A stretch of DNA of 36,448 nucleotides from an uncultured Clostridium sp. (lineage in GTDB: Bacteria; Bacillota; Clostridia; TANB77; CAG-508), in the NCBI GenBank assembly GCA_900555075.1, contig USJO01000009.1, positions 1 to 36,448 of the forward strand, read 5' to 3'. The number at the start of each line of letters is the position of its first letter. The first letter of the stretch is position 1. The notes below the pieces were generated by a model. The model saw only the letters and a list, made by a program, of their open reading frames with translations, did not search any database and was not told where the DNA came from. The position numbers and the translations under genes were made by a program. This document shows positions 1 to 8,970 of the stretch, in pieces.

Positions 1-2
1 CA

Positions 3-437
3 AATAACTGGACAGATTTTGTAGATACAAATTATGCAGATTATGCAATAGGAGGACCAACACTAAATATGTACATAGCAAGCTGGAACGCAAAAGGATA
101 TACAAAACTGTATACAAACACAAGTACTAATGGCTATTATGTAGGAACAAGTGCAAACCCAACGACCACCTCTACAAGTGTGGCATCAGATACAGCAGGA
201 TACGGAGACACACTATACTTTCCACATAAATCTACTTATTTTAATTGCGGTTCATATTGGCTTGCCGCGCCTTCTGCTAATACCACTAACCCTGACGTTA
301 TTCTGTACGTGGACTGCGACGGCATTGTACGCTACGTCTCTTACCGCGCCTACCTTGGGGTTCGTCCGCTAGTTTCTCTAAAATCTGGAGTCACATTGCA
401 AGAAAATAGCGATGGAACAGTAACGTTAATAAAATAA
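3..437 (+). CDS. C-terminal part of a surface protein with a C-type-lectin/DUF6273-like end domain (5' truncated by window)
   Basis: The reading frame is open from base 3, so the visible ATG at 69 is internal and the gene starts outside the window. The visible part is about 144 residues and rich in Thr, Ser, Asn and Tyr. It ends in a module with the motifs SYWLAAPSAN, DCDGIV and GVRPLVSLKSGV, which recall FISUMP/DUF6273-type domains with C-type-lectin-like folds found in secreted proteins of gut Firmicutes. Family placement is from memory and moderate. The codons from 261 to 377 are unlike the rest: of 39 codons only two end in A, and Arg is CGC/CGT, whereas flanking codons are mostly A-ending. 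Such a 3'-terminal block is what a DGR variable region or a recombined cassette would look like. No reverse transcriptase or template repeat lies in the window. Function unknown, presumably ligand or surface binding. Confidence 0.7.
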   Translation, partial: NNWTDFVDTNYADYAIGGPTLNMYIASWNAKGYTKLYTNTSTNGYYVGTSANPTTTSTSVASDTAGYGDTLYFPHKSTYFNCGSYWLAAPSANTTNPDVILYVDCDGIVRYVSYRAYLGVRPLVSLKSGVTLQENSDGTVTLIK

Positions 438-446
438 GGGGAGAAA

Positions 447-493
447 ATAGTGTATAATATGGCATGTGATTTACACACCATATTATACACTAT
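447..493 (+). repeat. Long perfect inverted repeat just after the surface-protein gene
   Basis: Sixteen-base arms (447-462 and 478-493) are perfectly complementary, and the stem can extend inward by four pairs after a two-base bulge. It starts 9 bases after the stop codon. There is no clean T-run after it, so it is not a textbook terminator. It could be a terminator, an mRNA-stabilising 3' hairpin, or a structure associated with the variable 3' end of the gene. Confidence 0.75.
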
Positions 494-498
494 CGTTG

Positions 499-597
499 TT
501 TTATGGCAATAAAAAGCGAAACGTTATTGGCGACGGAGATTTTTGGCAATGGAGTGTTGAGAATTAAAATTGTAGTTACTATTTAGGCTCTGTATAA
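499..597 (+). pseudogene. Possible decayed fragment of a second surface-domain copy
   Basis: One plus-strand frame reads as protein-like sequence with motifs GDGDFWQWS and, after an in-frame TAA, NCSYYLGSV. These recall the DCDGIV...YLGVR and NCGSYWL parts of the gene just upstream. There is no start codon or ribosome binding site. This is an inference from weak similarity and could be chance. Confidence 0.25.
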
Positions 598-757
598 TAA
601 AAAGTGTAACTTATACATTAAATTGTATAAATGGTAAAAATAAATTACCGTTTTTAGAAAAATAAAAAGACACATAATTAAAACTAGTGAATTATGTGCA
701 TAATAAACCGGAAACTTATTATTGCCATTTATATTTAAACAAACAAAAATAAAATTA

Positions 758-786
758 TTGCTAATTATGGACAATTATGTTATAAT
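758..786 (+). promoter_or_regulatory. Sigma-A type promoter for the 822 gene
   Basis: TTGCTA (758-763), a 17-base spacer and a perfect TATAAT (781-786) lie 36 bases before the start codon. The rest of the 438-821 gap, beyond the hairpin, the decayed fragment and this promoter, shows nothing recognisable. Confidence 0.7.
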
Positions 787-821
787 ATGTAAAAATAGCG
801 AATGAAAAGAGGAAGCCTATA

Positions 822-1154
822 ATGTTATTATTAGGAATAATATACATATTAGTAATATTAATATTCATATTAATTATGTTCGCATATGTGCAGATTAAAG
901 TAGCAGGTATGAAGGTAAAAGACTTCTATAGCTTTATAGAAGCAAACCAAATGCTAGATAAACTATACCGATTCTCAAAAAAATATGAAAGACTAAGCAG
1001 TCAAGATCAAATAATATTTTTAACAGAAGCTGAAAAAGTATTTAGTGCCTTTGACAAAGTACCAGATATATTATGGGAAGAGGAATATCAAAAATATATG
1101 GATGTACTAGATAAATATAAAGATATAAAAATGGTAAGATGGCAACAAAGCTAA
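822..1154 (+). CDS. Small membrane-anchored protein of unknown function
   Basis: 110 residues. Residues 1 to about 24 form one hydrophobic segment (MLLLGIIYILVILIFILIMF), followed by a charged, probably helical cytoplasmic domain rich in Lys, Glu and Tyr. A GAGGA ribosome binding site (809-813) precedes the ATG and a good promoter lies upstream. A terminator follows directly, so the gene is probably monocistronic. I do not recognise the family. The position where addB often sits is occupied by this gene, but it shows no nuclease or Fe-S cysteine motif. Confidence 0.75.
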   Translation: MLLLGIIYILVILIFILIMFAYVQIKVAGMKVKDFYSFIEANQMLDKLYRFSKKYERLSSQDQIIFLTEAEKVFSAFDKVPDILWEEEYQKYMDVLDKYKDIKMVRWQQS

Positions 1155-1156
1155 AA

Positions 1157-1188
1157 ATTGGTAAACAAAAACGTTTACTAATTTTTTT
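1157..1188 (+). terminator. Intrinsic terminator after the 822 gene
   Basis: A 10-pair stem (1157-1166 with 1173-1182, one G-U pair) is followed by a run of T (1182-1188). The right arm also contains the -35 of the next promoter. Confidence 0.8.
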
Positions 1189-1202
1189 ATATATGGTAAA
1201 AT
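1174..1202 (+). promoter_or_regulatory. addA promoter overlapping the preceding terminator
   Basis: TTTACT (1174-1179), 17 bases, TAAAAT (1197-1202). Predicted transcription start is near 1209, downstream of the ATG at 1206, which supports the ATG at 1230 as the real addA start. Confidence 0.55.
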
Positions 1203-1229
1203 GTAATGGAAAGTGAAGGTGAAATCCAT

Positions 1230-4200
1230 ATGGCTTGGACTAAAGAACAAGAAAAAGCAATTTATAAAAAAGATGATAACATACTAGTTGCAGCAGCAGC
1301 AGGTAGTGGAAAAACAGCAGTATTAGTTGAAAGAATTATAAATAAAATTACAAATGAAAATGTAGATGTAGACAAGCTATTAGTAGTTACCTTTACGAAT
1401 GCAGCAGCAACAGAAATGAGAGAACGTATATTAGATGCAATATATAAAAAATTAGAAGAAAATCCAGATGATTTAAGATTGCAAAGGCAGATTGTGTTAC
1501 TTAACAAATCACATATTTCAACAATACACGCTTTTTGTTTAGAGGTTATAAAAAACAACTTTTATAAAACAAATATATCTCCAAACTTTAGATTAGCAAG
1601 CACTCCAGAAATCGAACTACTAAAAATGGAAACATTAGAAGAGGTTTTTGATACTTTGTATGAAGAAGAAAATGAAAAATTTAAAAAATTAATAGACGCA
1701 TACTGTGGTTATAGAAGTGATGATAATTTAAAAGATATAGTAATGAAAATATATAAATATATACAAAGTATGCCATATCCAGAAGAATGGCTAAATGAAC
1801 AGGTTGAAAAGTTTAACCTTAATATGGAACAAGATTTTTCAAACACACTATGGGGACAAACTATAATTAAAGAAGCAAAACAACAAATACTAGACTATAT
1901 AAATTCTCTAAAAAGTATAAACCAAAAACTAAAACAAGAAATCGAACTAGAAAGATGGTATATACAAATTTCAGAAGATATAGATAAACTAGAGAAAATT
2001 TTAGAATTAGAAAAATGGGATGATATATATGAATATATGCAACAGCTATCATTTAATAATTGGCCACAAAAAAGGAACTTTACCTCAGAATTAAGAGATA
2101 CGGCAAAAAATATAAGAGATAAAATGAGAGAGGGAGTAATAACAACAACATCTTCAATAAAAAACAAAATATTCATATATAAATCTTGCCAAGCAAATTC
2201 AGATATTTTGGAAATGTATGAGATGCTTAAAGAAATAAAAAAAATAGTACTTGAATTTGTGGAAAAATACAAAAAAGCAAAATTAGAAAAAAATATTATA
2301 GACTTTAACGACATTGAACATTTAGCACTCCAAATATTAGTACAAAAAGACCAGAAAGGAAAATATATACCAACAGAAGTTGCAAAGGAATATCAAGAAA
2401 TGTTCGAAGAGGTTGCAATAGATGAATATCAAGACAGTAATGCAATACAAGAGGAAATTTTAAAACACGTTTCAAAAGGAAACAACATCTTTATGGTAGG
2501 AGATGTTAAACAAAGTATATATAAATTTAGACAAGCAAGACCAGAGATGTTTCTGGAAAAATACAATACATATAAAGAAAACAAAATTCAGTTGTTTGCA
2601 AATTTTAGAAGCAGAAAAAATATACTAGATTTCACAAATGTAATATTTAAAAACATTATGAGCAAAGATTTTGGAAGTATAGAGTACAATGAAAATGAGT
2701 TCTTAAATGAAGGATTGGTTTATGCAGAGACAGACAAAAAGATACTAGAAAAGGCAGAATTACATATAATAGATGGAAATAAAGAAGAAACATTTGAAGA
2801 AGAAAATAGTGAAGAGAATCAAGAAGAGGTACTAGAAAAAACAGAAATAGAAGCAAAATTTGTAGCAAAAAGAATACAGGAATTAATGAAAAAAGGTTAT
2901 TACATATTTGATAAGAAACAAGGTTATAGAAAACTACAATGTAAAGATATTGTAATTTTACTTAGAAAAACTTCTAAAGTAGCACCAATATATGAAAAGG
3001 AATTAGCAGATATAGGCTATCCAGTTTTTAGTGATATAGGAACAAATTATTTTGAAACAATAGAAATTCAAACAATAATGAGTTTACTTAAGATAATAAG
3101 CAATCCAGACAATGATATAGCACTTGTAACAGTTCTAAGAAGTCCAATAGGAAACTTTACAGATAATGAACTGATTGAAATAAGGATGGAGGATAGAAAT
3201 AAATCCTTCTATGATACAATACTTTCAAGCAAAGTGCATAAAGAAAAAATAAATCAGTTTCTAGATTTAATAGAGGACTTTAGAGTAAAAGAGGAATACT
3301 TGAAATTAGATGAACTTATATGGTACATTTATGAAAAAACCGGATACTATAACTATGTAAGTTTAATGACAAATGGAAACATAAAAACAGCAAATTTAAG
3401 AATGCTTTTTGAAAAAGCAAAAGACTATGAACAAGGCAGTTTCAAAGGACTGTACAATTTTATTAGATTTATAGATAAAGTAACTAAAAGCGGTAGCGAT
3501 ATGGGTGCACCAAAGTTAATAGGAGAAAATGAAGATGTTATAAGAATAATGAGCATACATAAAAGTAAAGGACTAGAATTTCCAGTAGTATTCTTATGCG
3601 GAACAGGAAATTGGTTTAATCTTACAGACTTAAATGATAACATCCTAATTCATTATGAACTAGGACTAGGTCCAAAGTATATAAACTATGAAAGAAAAAT
3701 AACATACAATACTTTAGCAAAAGAAGCAATAAGATGTGAATTGAGGCGAGAGCTAAAAGAAGAAGAAATGAGACTTTTATATGTAGCATTAACAAGAGCG
3801 AGGGAAAAATTAATTATAACAGGAATAGATAAAAACTTAGAAAAATCAATTAAAAATAAAGAAGAAATATTACAAACTAATGGAGGAAAACCAACAAAAG
3901 CAATGCTTCAAAATGCTAAATCATTTTTAGATTGGATAGAAATAGTAAATTTATCAGATAGCCAAATGAAGAACTTAGTAAATGTTTATGAATACAAGAA
4001 AAATGAAAGATTTGAAACAGAAAAATGCAACAAAGAGGATGAAAAAACAAAAAGAGAAAAAAGAAAAATAAACCCGGAAATAGATAAAATATTAACTTGG
4101 GAATATCCAAACATAGAAGAAACAAAAATAGAAGGCAAAAGCTCTGTAAGCAAGATTGCAAAAAAAACAGAAGAACCAACAAAGGTAGAAATAAAAAAAC

Positions 4201-4742
4201 CCAAATTTTTAGAAGGAGATTTACCTTTAAATAAAGCAGAAATAGGAACAACAGTACACTTAGTAATGCAAAAATTAGACTTTAAGCAAAACTACTCAAT
4301 GAAAAAAATAGATGAGTTACTAGAAGAATTAGAACAAAAAGAAATAATCACAACAAAACAAAAACAAGCAGTACCAAAACAAGAAATATTAAAATTTACA
4401 AATAGTGATTTATTTAAAGAAATATCAGATGCAAAAGAAGTATATAAAGAGCAACCCTTCTACTTAAACATACCAGTAAAAGAACTATATAAAAGTAAGT
4501 CAAATGAAAATATATTAGTACAAGGAATAATAGACCTTTACTATATAACAAAAGAAGGACAAATTGTGCTAGTAGACTATAAAACAGACTTTGTACCAGA
4601 GAACAACGAGAACTATTTAAAAGAAAAATACACATCACAACTTAATTTATACAAAAGAGCAATAGAAAAGGCATTACATAGGCAAGTTAGCAAAACTTAT
4701 ATTTATTCAACATATTTAAATAAAAAAATACAACATACCTAA
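1230..4742 (+). CDS. addA: ATP-dependent helicase/nuclease subunit A (AddA)
   Basis: 1170 residues, close to the usual AddA length. This UvrD-type helicase plus nuclease processes double-strand DNA ends for recombination, normally as an AddAB heterodimer. Helicase motifs occur in order: AAAGSGKTAVL (Walker A, near residue 25), VAIDEYQDSN (Walker B), GDVKQSIYKFRQA, IMSIHKSKGLEFPVVF and LLYVALTRAREKL. The C-terminal RecB-type nuclease carries LVDYKTDF. ATG 1230 is chosen over ATG 1206 because GAAGGTGA lies 7 bases before it and the predicted transcript starts after 1206. No addB is adjacent: the upstream gene is a small membrane protein, so AddB must be encoded elsewhere if present. priA follows after 67 bases. 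Confidence 0.95.
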   Translation: MAWTKEQEKAIYKKDDNILVAAAAGSGKTAVLVERIINKITNENVDVDKLLVVTFTNAAATEMRERILDAIYKKLEENPDDLRLQRQIVLLNKSHISTIHAFCLEVIKNNFYKTNISPNFRLASTPEIELLKMETLEEVFDTLYEEENEKFKKLIDAYCGYRSDDNLKDIVMKIYKYIQSMPYPEEWLNEQVEKFNLNMEQDFSNTLWGQTIIKEAKQQILDYINSLKSINQKLKQEIELERWYIQISEDIDKLEKILELEKWDDIYEYMQQLSFNNWPQKRNFTSELRDTAKNIRDKMREGVITTTSSIKNKIFIYKSCQANSDILEMYEMLKEIKKIVLEFVEKYKKAKLEKNIIDFNDIEHLALQILVQKDQKGKYIPTEVAKEYQEMFEEVAIDEYQDSNAIQEEILKHVSKGNNIFMVGDVKQSIYKFRQARPEMFLEKYNTYKENKIQLFANFRSRKNILDFTNVIFKNIMSKDFGSIEYNENEFLNEGLVYAETDKKILEKAELHIIDGNKEETFEEENSEENQEEVLEKTEIEAKFVAKRIQELMKKGYYIFDKKQGYRKLQCKDIVILLRKTSKVAPIYEKELADIGYPVFSDIGTNYFETIEIQTIMSLLKIISNPDNDIALVTVLRSPIGNFTDNELIEIRMEDRNKSFYDTILSSKVHKEKINQFLDLIEDFRVKEEYLKLDELIWYIYEKTGYYNYVSLMTNGNIKTANLRMLFEKAKDYEQGSFKGLYNFIRFIDKVTKSGSDMGAPKLIGENEDVIRIMSIHKSKGLEFPVVFLCGTGNWFNLTDLNDNILIHYELGLGPKYINYERKITYNTLAKEAIRCELRRELKEEEMRLLYVALTRAREKLIITGIDKNLEKSIKNKEEILQTNGGKPTKAMLQNAKSFLDWIEIVNLSDSQMKNLVNVYEYKKNERFETEKCNKEDEKTKREKRKINPEIDKILTWEYPNIEETKIEGKSSVSKIAKKTEEPTKVEIKKPKFLEGDLPLNKAEIGTTVHLVMQKLDFKQNYSMKKIDELLEELEQKEIITTKQKQAVPKQEILKFTNSDLFKEISDAKEVYKEQPFYLNIPVKELYKSKSNENILVQGIIDLYYITKEGQIVLVDYKTDFVPENNENYLKEKYTSQLNLYKRAIEKALHRQVSKTYIYSTYLNKKIQHT

Positions 4743-4766
4743 ATAAAAAAATAATTATATACAAAC

Positions 4767-4803
4767 TCCACTTTTTATGATAAAATATATCACAAAAGGT
4801 GGA
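4767..4803 (+). promoter_or_regulatory. Hairpin that buries the priA Shine-Dalgarno, with a -10-like loop
   Basis: Arms 4767-4776 and 4794-4803 form 10 pairs with one G-U. The right arm is the priA ribosome binding site (AAAAGGTGG). The loop contains TAAAAT (4781-4786) with a TATACA 17 bases upstream. The same design recurs before the PBP gene (13891) and the sleB-like gene (23520). Confidence 0.6.
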
Positions 4804-4809
4804 TTTTAT

Positions 4810-7019
4810 ATGGTAGCAGAAATTATAATTAATAGATTAGCCAAGGATTTAAATAGAATATTTGATTACCTTGTTCCAGAAGATATGGAAAAAGATATAA
4901 AAATTGGGGCAAGAGTTCTTGTACCTTTTGGTGCTAAGAATTCACTTGCTGAGGGATTTATTATTGGACTAAGGAAAACCTCAGAATTTGCAAATAAGGA
5001 TATTATAAAAATTGAAGATTTTCCACTTAACAATGAAAATGTTGAACTCGCTAAACTTATGGCTAGGAGATATTTTTGTAATATTTCAGAGTGCATAAAA
5101 TTGATGTTACCACCAGGAGAAAAAACTACAAATTTAGAAAAAAGAATAAAAGAAAAAACTGCTAATTTTGTATACTTGAAAAAAGATGAAGATGAGATAG
5201 AACTTGATATAGAAATTGGTAAATTAAAAAATGAAAAACAAATAAAAGTTGTAAGATTTTTAGAAAACAATGACGGAATATATAAGGCGGATTTAGAAAC
5301 ACTTATGGAGGTTTCAAGTACTGTCTTAAAAACACTTGAAAAGAATGGATATATAGAAATTATAGAACAAAAAATTGAAAGAAACCCATTTAAAGATAGA
5401 GAGATTAAAAGAGATAAGCCTTTACCTCTAACAGAAGAACAAAAGCAAGCGTTAAAAAAAATTGATAACAGTAAATTTAATGAGTTCTTACTTTATGGAG
5501 TCACAGGCTCAGGAAAAACAGAGGTATATTTGCAACTAATTCAAAACGCGTTAAACAAGAAAAAAAAAGCTATAGTATTAGTACCAGAAATTTCTCTTAC
5601 ACCACAAATGGTGGATAGGTTTGCAAGTAGATTTGGAGATTGCATATGTGTATTACACAGTAAATTATCAACAGGTGAAAGAAATGACCAATGGAAAAAT
5701 ATCAAAGACCGGAAAATGCAAAATTGTAATAGGTGCAAGATCTGCAATATTTGCTCCAATAGATAATTTGGGAATAATAATAATAGATGAGGAACATGAT
5801 ACATCATATAAATCAGATACGGCACCTAGATTCAATGCAAAAGACATTGCAAAATATTTAGCAAAAAAGTATGATATTCCATTAGTTCTAGGAAGTGCAA
5901 CACCAGATGTTTTAACATATTACAATTCAAAAAATATTATTAAATTAACCAAAAGAGCAAACAATTCTAACTTGCCAGATATTGAAGTTGTAGATTTAAG
6001 ACAAGAATTAGCAAACGGAAATCGTTCAATACTAAGTGAAAAGCTAAAAGAAGCAATAGAAAAAAATTTAAAAGATAAAAAGCAAACAATATTATTCTTA
6101 AACAGAAGAGGTTTTTCAACTTTTGTAATGTGTAGAGATTGTGGATATACAGCAAAATGTAAAAGATGCAATATTAGCCTAACTTATCATATAAAGGAGG
6201 ATAAGTTAAAGTGCCATTATTGTGGTTATGAGATGAATAATATAAAAATATGCCCAAAATGTAAAAGTAAAAACATAAAACATTTTGGAAGTGGAACTCA
6301 AAAATTAGAAGAACTTATCCACGAAATGTATCCACAGGCAAGTACAATTAGAATGGATATAGACACAGTAAGCAAGAAGAATTCACATGAACAGATACTA
6401 AACAAATTTAAAAATGAAAATATAGATATACTAATAGGAACACAAATGGTAGTAAAAGGACATCATTTTCCAAAGGTAACACTAGTTGGAGTTATAGCAG
6501 CAGATGCGAGTCTAAATACGGGAGATTTTAGGTCAAACGAAAGAACCTTCGACATACTAGTACAAGTGGCGCGGAAGAGCGGGTAGAGAAACACTACCGG
6601 GAAAAGTAATAATACAAACATATTCACCAGAAAACTTTTGTATAAAATGTTCAAAAGAACAAAACTATGAAAAGTTCTATAAAACTGAAATTGAACTTAG
6701 AAAACAATTGAAATATCCACCATTTTGCGATATAATAATGTTTGGAATGAATTCTTCAGATAAAGAAGAAATAAAAAATGCATCAGAAAAGTTATATAGA
6801 TTACTTGAAAAATATGGGAAAGAACAAATGCAAATAATGCCACCATTACCAGCACCAATAGATAGGATAAAATATAGGTATAGATGGAGAATTATTGCAA
6901 AATGCAAATTTAATAATAAAATTATAGATATAATAAATGAAGCTTTAGAAGAATATTATGAGCAAAAATATAAGAAGACTAGAGTTATTGTGGATGTAAA
7001 TCCTAATAATATGGCATAA
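4810..7019 (+). CDS. priA: Primosomal protein N' (PriA helicase); needs two +1 frameshifts
   Basis: PriA restarts stalled replication forks by unwinding DNA and loading the replicative helicase. Joined, the product is 735 residues, the usual length. Frame 1 (residues 1-300) carries the DNA-binding N-terminus and Walker A GVTGSGKTEVY. Frame 2 (301-587) carries IGARSAIFAP, the DEEH box (IIIDEEHD), four CxxC zinc pairs (CRDC, CKRC, CHYC, CPKC) and the start of motif VI. Frame 3 (588-735) continues GRAGR through to the C-terminal domain. Both junctions have the same form: a zero-frame CGG (5710, 6572) where skipping C restores glycine GGA and family sequence. No other damage is visible, so this does not look like an ordinary decaying pseudogene. 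Start at 4810 because AAAGGTGG sits 7 bases upstream, unlike ATG 4777. Alternatives are sequencing indels or recent inactivation. Confidence 0.88.
5710..5713 (+). other. Candidate +1 frameshift site CGGA, first in priA
   Basis: Zero frame reads AAA GAC CGG AAA and stops at 5764-5766. Skipping C5710 gives GAC GGA AAA TGC, restoring KDGKCKIVIGARSA as expected for PriA. The in-frame CGG is one of only four in the window. Confidence 0.65.
6572..6575 (+). other. Candidate +1 frameshift site CGGA, second in priA
   Basis: The frame reads GTG GCG CGG AAG AGC GGG TAG. Skipping C6572 gives GTG GCG GGA AGA GCG GGT AGA, that is VAGRAGR, the conserved helicase motif VI. The unshifted frame stops 12 bases after the CGG. 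Confidence 0.7.
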
Positions 7020-7037
7020 AAGAAGGGAGAAAGGAAT

Positions 7038-7514
7038 ATGGCAATTCGAACAATTAGAACAGAAGGGGATGAAATTTTAAGAAAAAAATCTAAAAAAGTT
7101 GAAGTGATTGATGAAAAAATAAAAGAACTAATTCAAGATATGATAGAAACACTTCATAAGTATGATGGAGTTGGATTAGCAGCTGTTCAAGTTGGAATAC
7201 TTAAACAAATAGTTATAATACAAGAGGTAGCAGATAAACCAATATATGTAATAATAAATCCAGAAATTATTTCACAAAGTGGAGTACAAGTAGTAGAAGA
7301 AGGTTGTCTAAGCTTTCCAAATAAATTTGCAAAGATAGAAAGACCTGAGAAGATAAAGATTAGAGCAATGGATGAGAATGGCAAAAAAGTTGAGATAATA
7401 GGTAAAGGACTATTAGCACAGGCAATAAGCCACGAAATAGACCATTTAAACGGAAAGGTTTTCATAGACAAGATAATTCCCGGAACATTAGAAATTGTAA
7501 AACCAGAAAAATAA
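7038..7514 (+). CDS. def: Peptide deformylase
   Basis: 158 residues, typical for the family. It removes the formyl group from the N-terminal methionine of new proteins, using Fe2+ or another divalent metal. The three motifs are all present: GVGLAAVQVG (motif 1, with V where many family members have P), EGCLSFP (motif 2, metal-ligand Cys) and QAISHEIDHLNG (motif 3, HExxH with catalytic Glu). GAAAGGA before the ATG is the ribosome binding site. It is 18 bases after priA and 12 bases before fmt, so priA-def-fmt looks like one operon. Def and Fmt act at opposite ends of the formyl-methionine cycle. Confidence 0.96.
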   Translation: MAIRTIRTEGDEILRKKSKKVEVIDEKIKELIQDMIETLHKYDGVGLAAVQVGILKQIVIIQEVADKPIYVIINPEIISQSGVQVVEEGCLSFPNKFAKIERPEKIKIRAMDENGKKVEIIGKGLLAQAISHEIDHLNGKVFIDKIIPGTLEIVKPEK

Positions 7515-7526
7515 AGGAGAGAAAGA

Positions 7527-8504
7527 ATGCTAAATATAATTTTTATGGGAACACCAGATTTTGCAAAGGAATCCTTGGAGGCTATATATAATGCAGGTTA
7601 CAACATATTATCAGTTGTAACAAATCCAGACAGACCAAAGGGAAGAGGGCTAAAACTAATTGCATCCCCAGTAAAAGAATTTGCAATAGAAAAGAATATT
7701 GCTGTACTTCAACCAGAGAAAATTAGAGAAATAAAAGACGAATTAATTAAATTAAATCCTGACTTATTCTGTGTTGTAGCATATGGAAAAATTTTACCAC
7801 AAGACATTTTAGATATACCAAAGTTAGGTTCAATAAACGTTCATGGCTCATTACTCCCAAAATATAGAGGAGCAGCTCCTATACAATGGGCAATATTAAA
7901 TGGAGATAAAAAAACAGGAGTTACAACAATGTTTATGGATGCAGGTATGGATACAGGAGATATACTTCTAAAACAAGAAATTGAAATAGGAGATAATGAA
8001 ACAACAGGAGAATTATGGAATAGACTTTCTAAAATAGGTGCCAAACTATTAGTAAAAACGCTTGAAAAGATAGAAAATGGAACAGCTCAAAGAATAAAAC
8101 AGGGATTAGATTTTTCTTTAGCACCAATGCTAAACAAAGAAATGGCAAAAATAGATTGGCAAAACAAAACAGCTAAAGAAATTAAAAACTTAATTAGAGG
8201 TTTAAATCCGATAATGGGAGCATATACAACATATAAAGACAAAAAAATTAAAATATGGAAAGCTGAAAATTTAGAACTAAAAGAATTTGTAAATATTTAT
8301 CCGGAATTTGAAAAACATATGTCAAAGCTGGAAAATATGGCAGGAGGAGCAGTGATTTGCTCAGATATAAAACAGGGACTATATGTAAAAGCAAAAAATA
8401 GTATATTACTTCTACAAGAGGTTCAAGCAGAAAATGCAAAAAGAATGTCAGTACAGGAATTTTTAAGAGGAAGCTCAATACAAACAGGAGAAATTTTTGA
8501 ATAA
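7527..8504 (+). CDS. fmt: Methionyl-tRNA formyltransferase
   Basis: 325 residues, near the usual length. It transfers a formyl group from 10-formyl-tetrahydrofolate to initiator Met-tRNA. It begins with the family signature MGTPDFAKESLEAI. The central region has HGSLLPKYRGAAPIQWAI, covering the conserved SLLP loop and the catalytic Asn/His/Asp region, then GVTTMFMDAGMDTGDIL. A shorter C-terminal OB-type tRNA-binding domain follows. AAAGGAGAG precedes the ATG. The last codons overlap the TTG start of the next gene, indicating translational coupling in the def-fmt operon. Confidence 0.96.
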   Translation: MLNIIFMGTPDFAKESLEAIYNAGYNILSVVTNPDRPKGRGLKLIASPVKEFAIEKNIAVLQPEKIREIKDELIKLNPDLFCVVAYGKILPQDILDIPKLGSINVHGSLLPKYRGAAPIQWAILNGDKKTGVTTMFMDAGMDTGDILLKQEIEIGDNETTGELWNRLSKIGAKLLVKTLEKIENGTAQRIKQGLDFSLAPMLNKEMAKIDWQNKTAKEIKNLIRGLNPIMGAYTTYKDKKIKIWKAENLELKEFVNIYPEFEKHMSKLENMAGGAVICSDIKQGLYVKAKNSILLLQEVQAENAKRMSVQEFLRGSSIQTGEIFE

Positions 8505-8970
8505 TATGAAAGAAATGTGTGAAAAAATAGTTGAAAAATTGAAGAAACAGAACAAAACAATAGCTTTTATGGAATCTTGCACGGGAGGGCTTTTGGCAAA
8601 TAGCATTACAAATGTATCTGGTGCATCAGAGATTATAAAAATTAGTCTTGTAACATACTCAAATGAATATAAAATTAAGTTTGGTGTTGACAAAAATGTT
8701 ATAGAAAAGTATACTGTATATAGCGCAGAAACTGCAAAAGAAATGGCAAAAAATGTAGCAAATTTTGCAAACAGCAATATTGGAGTAGGAATAACAGGAG
8801 AACTAGGAAATACAATTAATAAAGAGCCAAAGGTGTATTATTCAATATACCTAAAAGATAAAGATGAATATATAAACAAGGTAATAATACCATTAGGAAA
8901 AACAAGAGAGAATATGAAACAGAAAATCGCAATACAAGTTTTTACAGATATTTTGGAGGAGCTTAAATGA
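8497..8970 (+). CDS. pncC: CinA C-terminal domain protein, nicotinamide-nucleotide amidohydrolase (PncC type)
   Basis: 157 residues, a stand-alone CinA-C domain without the N-terminal MoaB-like domain of full CinA. The family deamidates nicotinamide mononucleotide to nicotinate mononucleotide in pyridine nucleotide salvage. Motifs seen are MESCTGGLLAN near residue 25, SLVTYSNEYK and GVGITGELG. The second motif reads GELG where active family members usually have GPxG or GIAGP-like sequence, so activity is likely but not certain. A TTG start at 8497 is preferred because AGGAGA lies just upstream; ATG 8506 is too far from it. It overlaps fmt by 8 bases and murD by 4 (ATGA). Confidence 0.85.
   Translation: MNNMKEMCEKIVEKLKKQNKTIAFMESCTGGLLANSITNVSGASEIIKISLVTYSNEYKIKFGVDKNVIEKYTVYSAETAKEMAKNVANFANSNIGVGITGELGNTINKEPKVYYSIYLKDKDEYINKVIIPLGKTRENMKQKIAIQVFTDILEELK

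Noticed and set aside
500..600. This segment as the template repeat of a DGR
   Set aside because: It does not match the variable-looking region at non-adenine positions; only short stretches such as ACGTTATT are shared.
3916..4251. Leu/Phe-rich minus-strand ORFs opposite addA and most other genes
   Set aside because: They are mirror images of Lys/Glu/Asn-rich coding sequence in AT-rich DNA and lack ribosome binding sites and conserved motifs.
4777..7019. priA as an ordinary pseudogene
   Set aside because: Both breaks are single-base, of identical CGGA type, and the rest of the protein is intact with all motifs, so decay is not the best reading. Sequencing error remains open.
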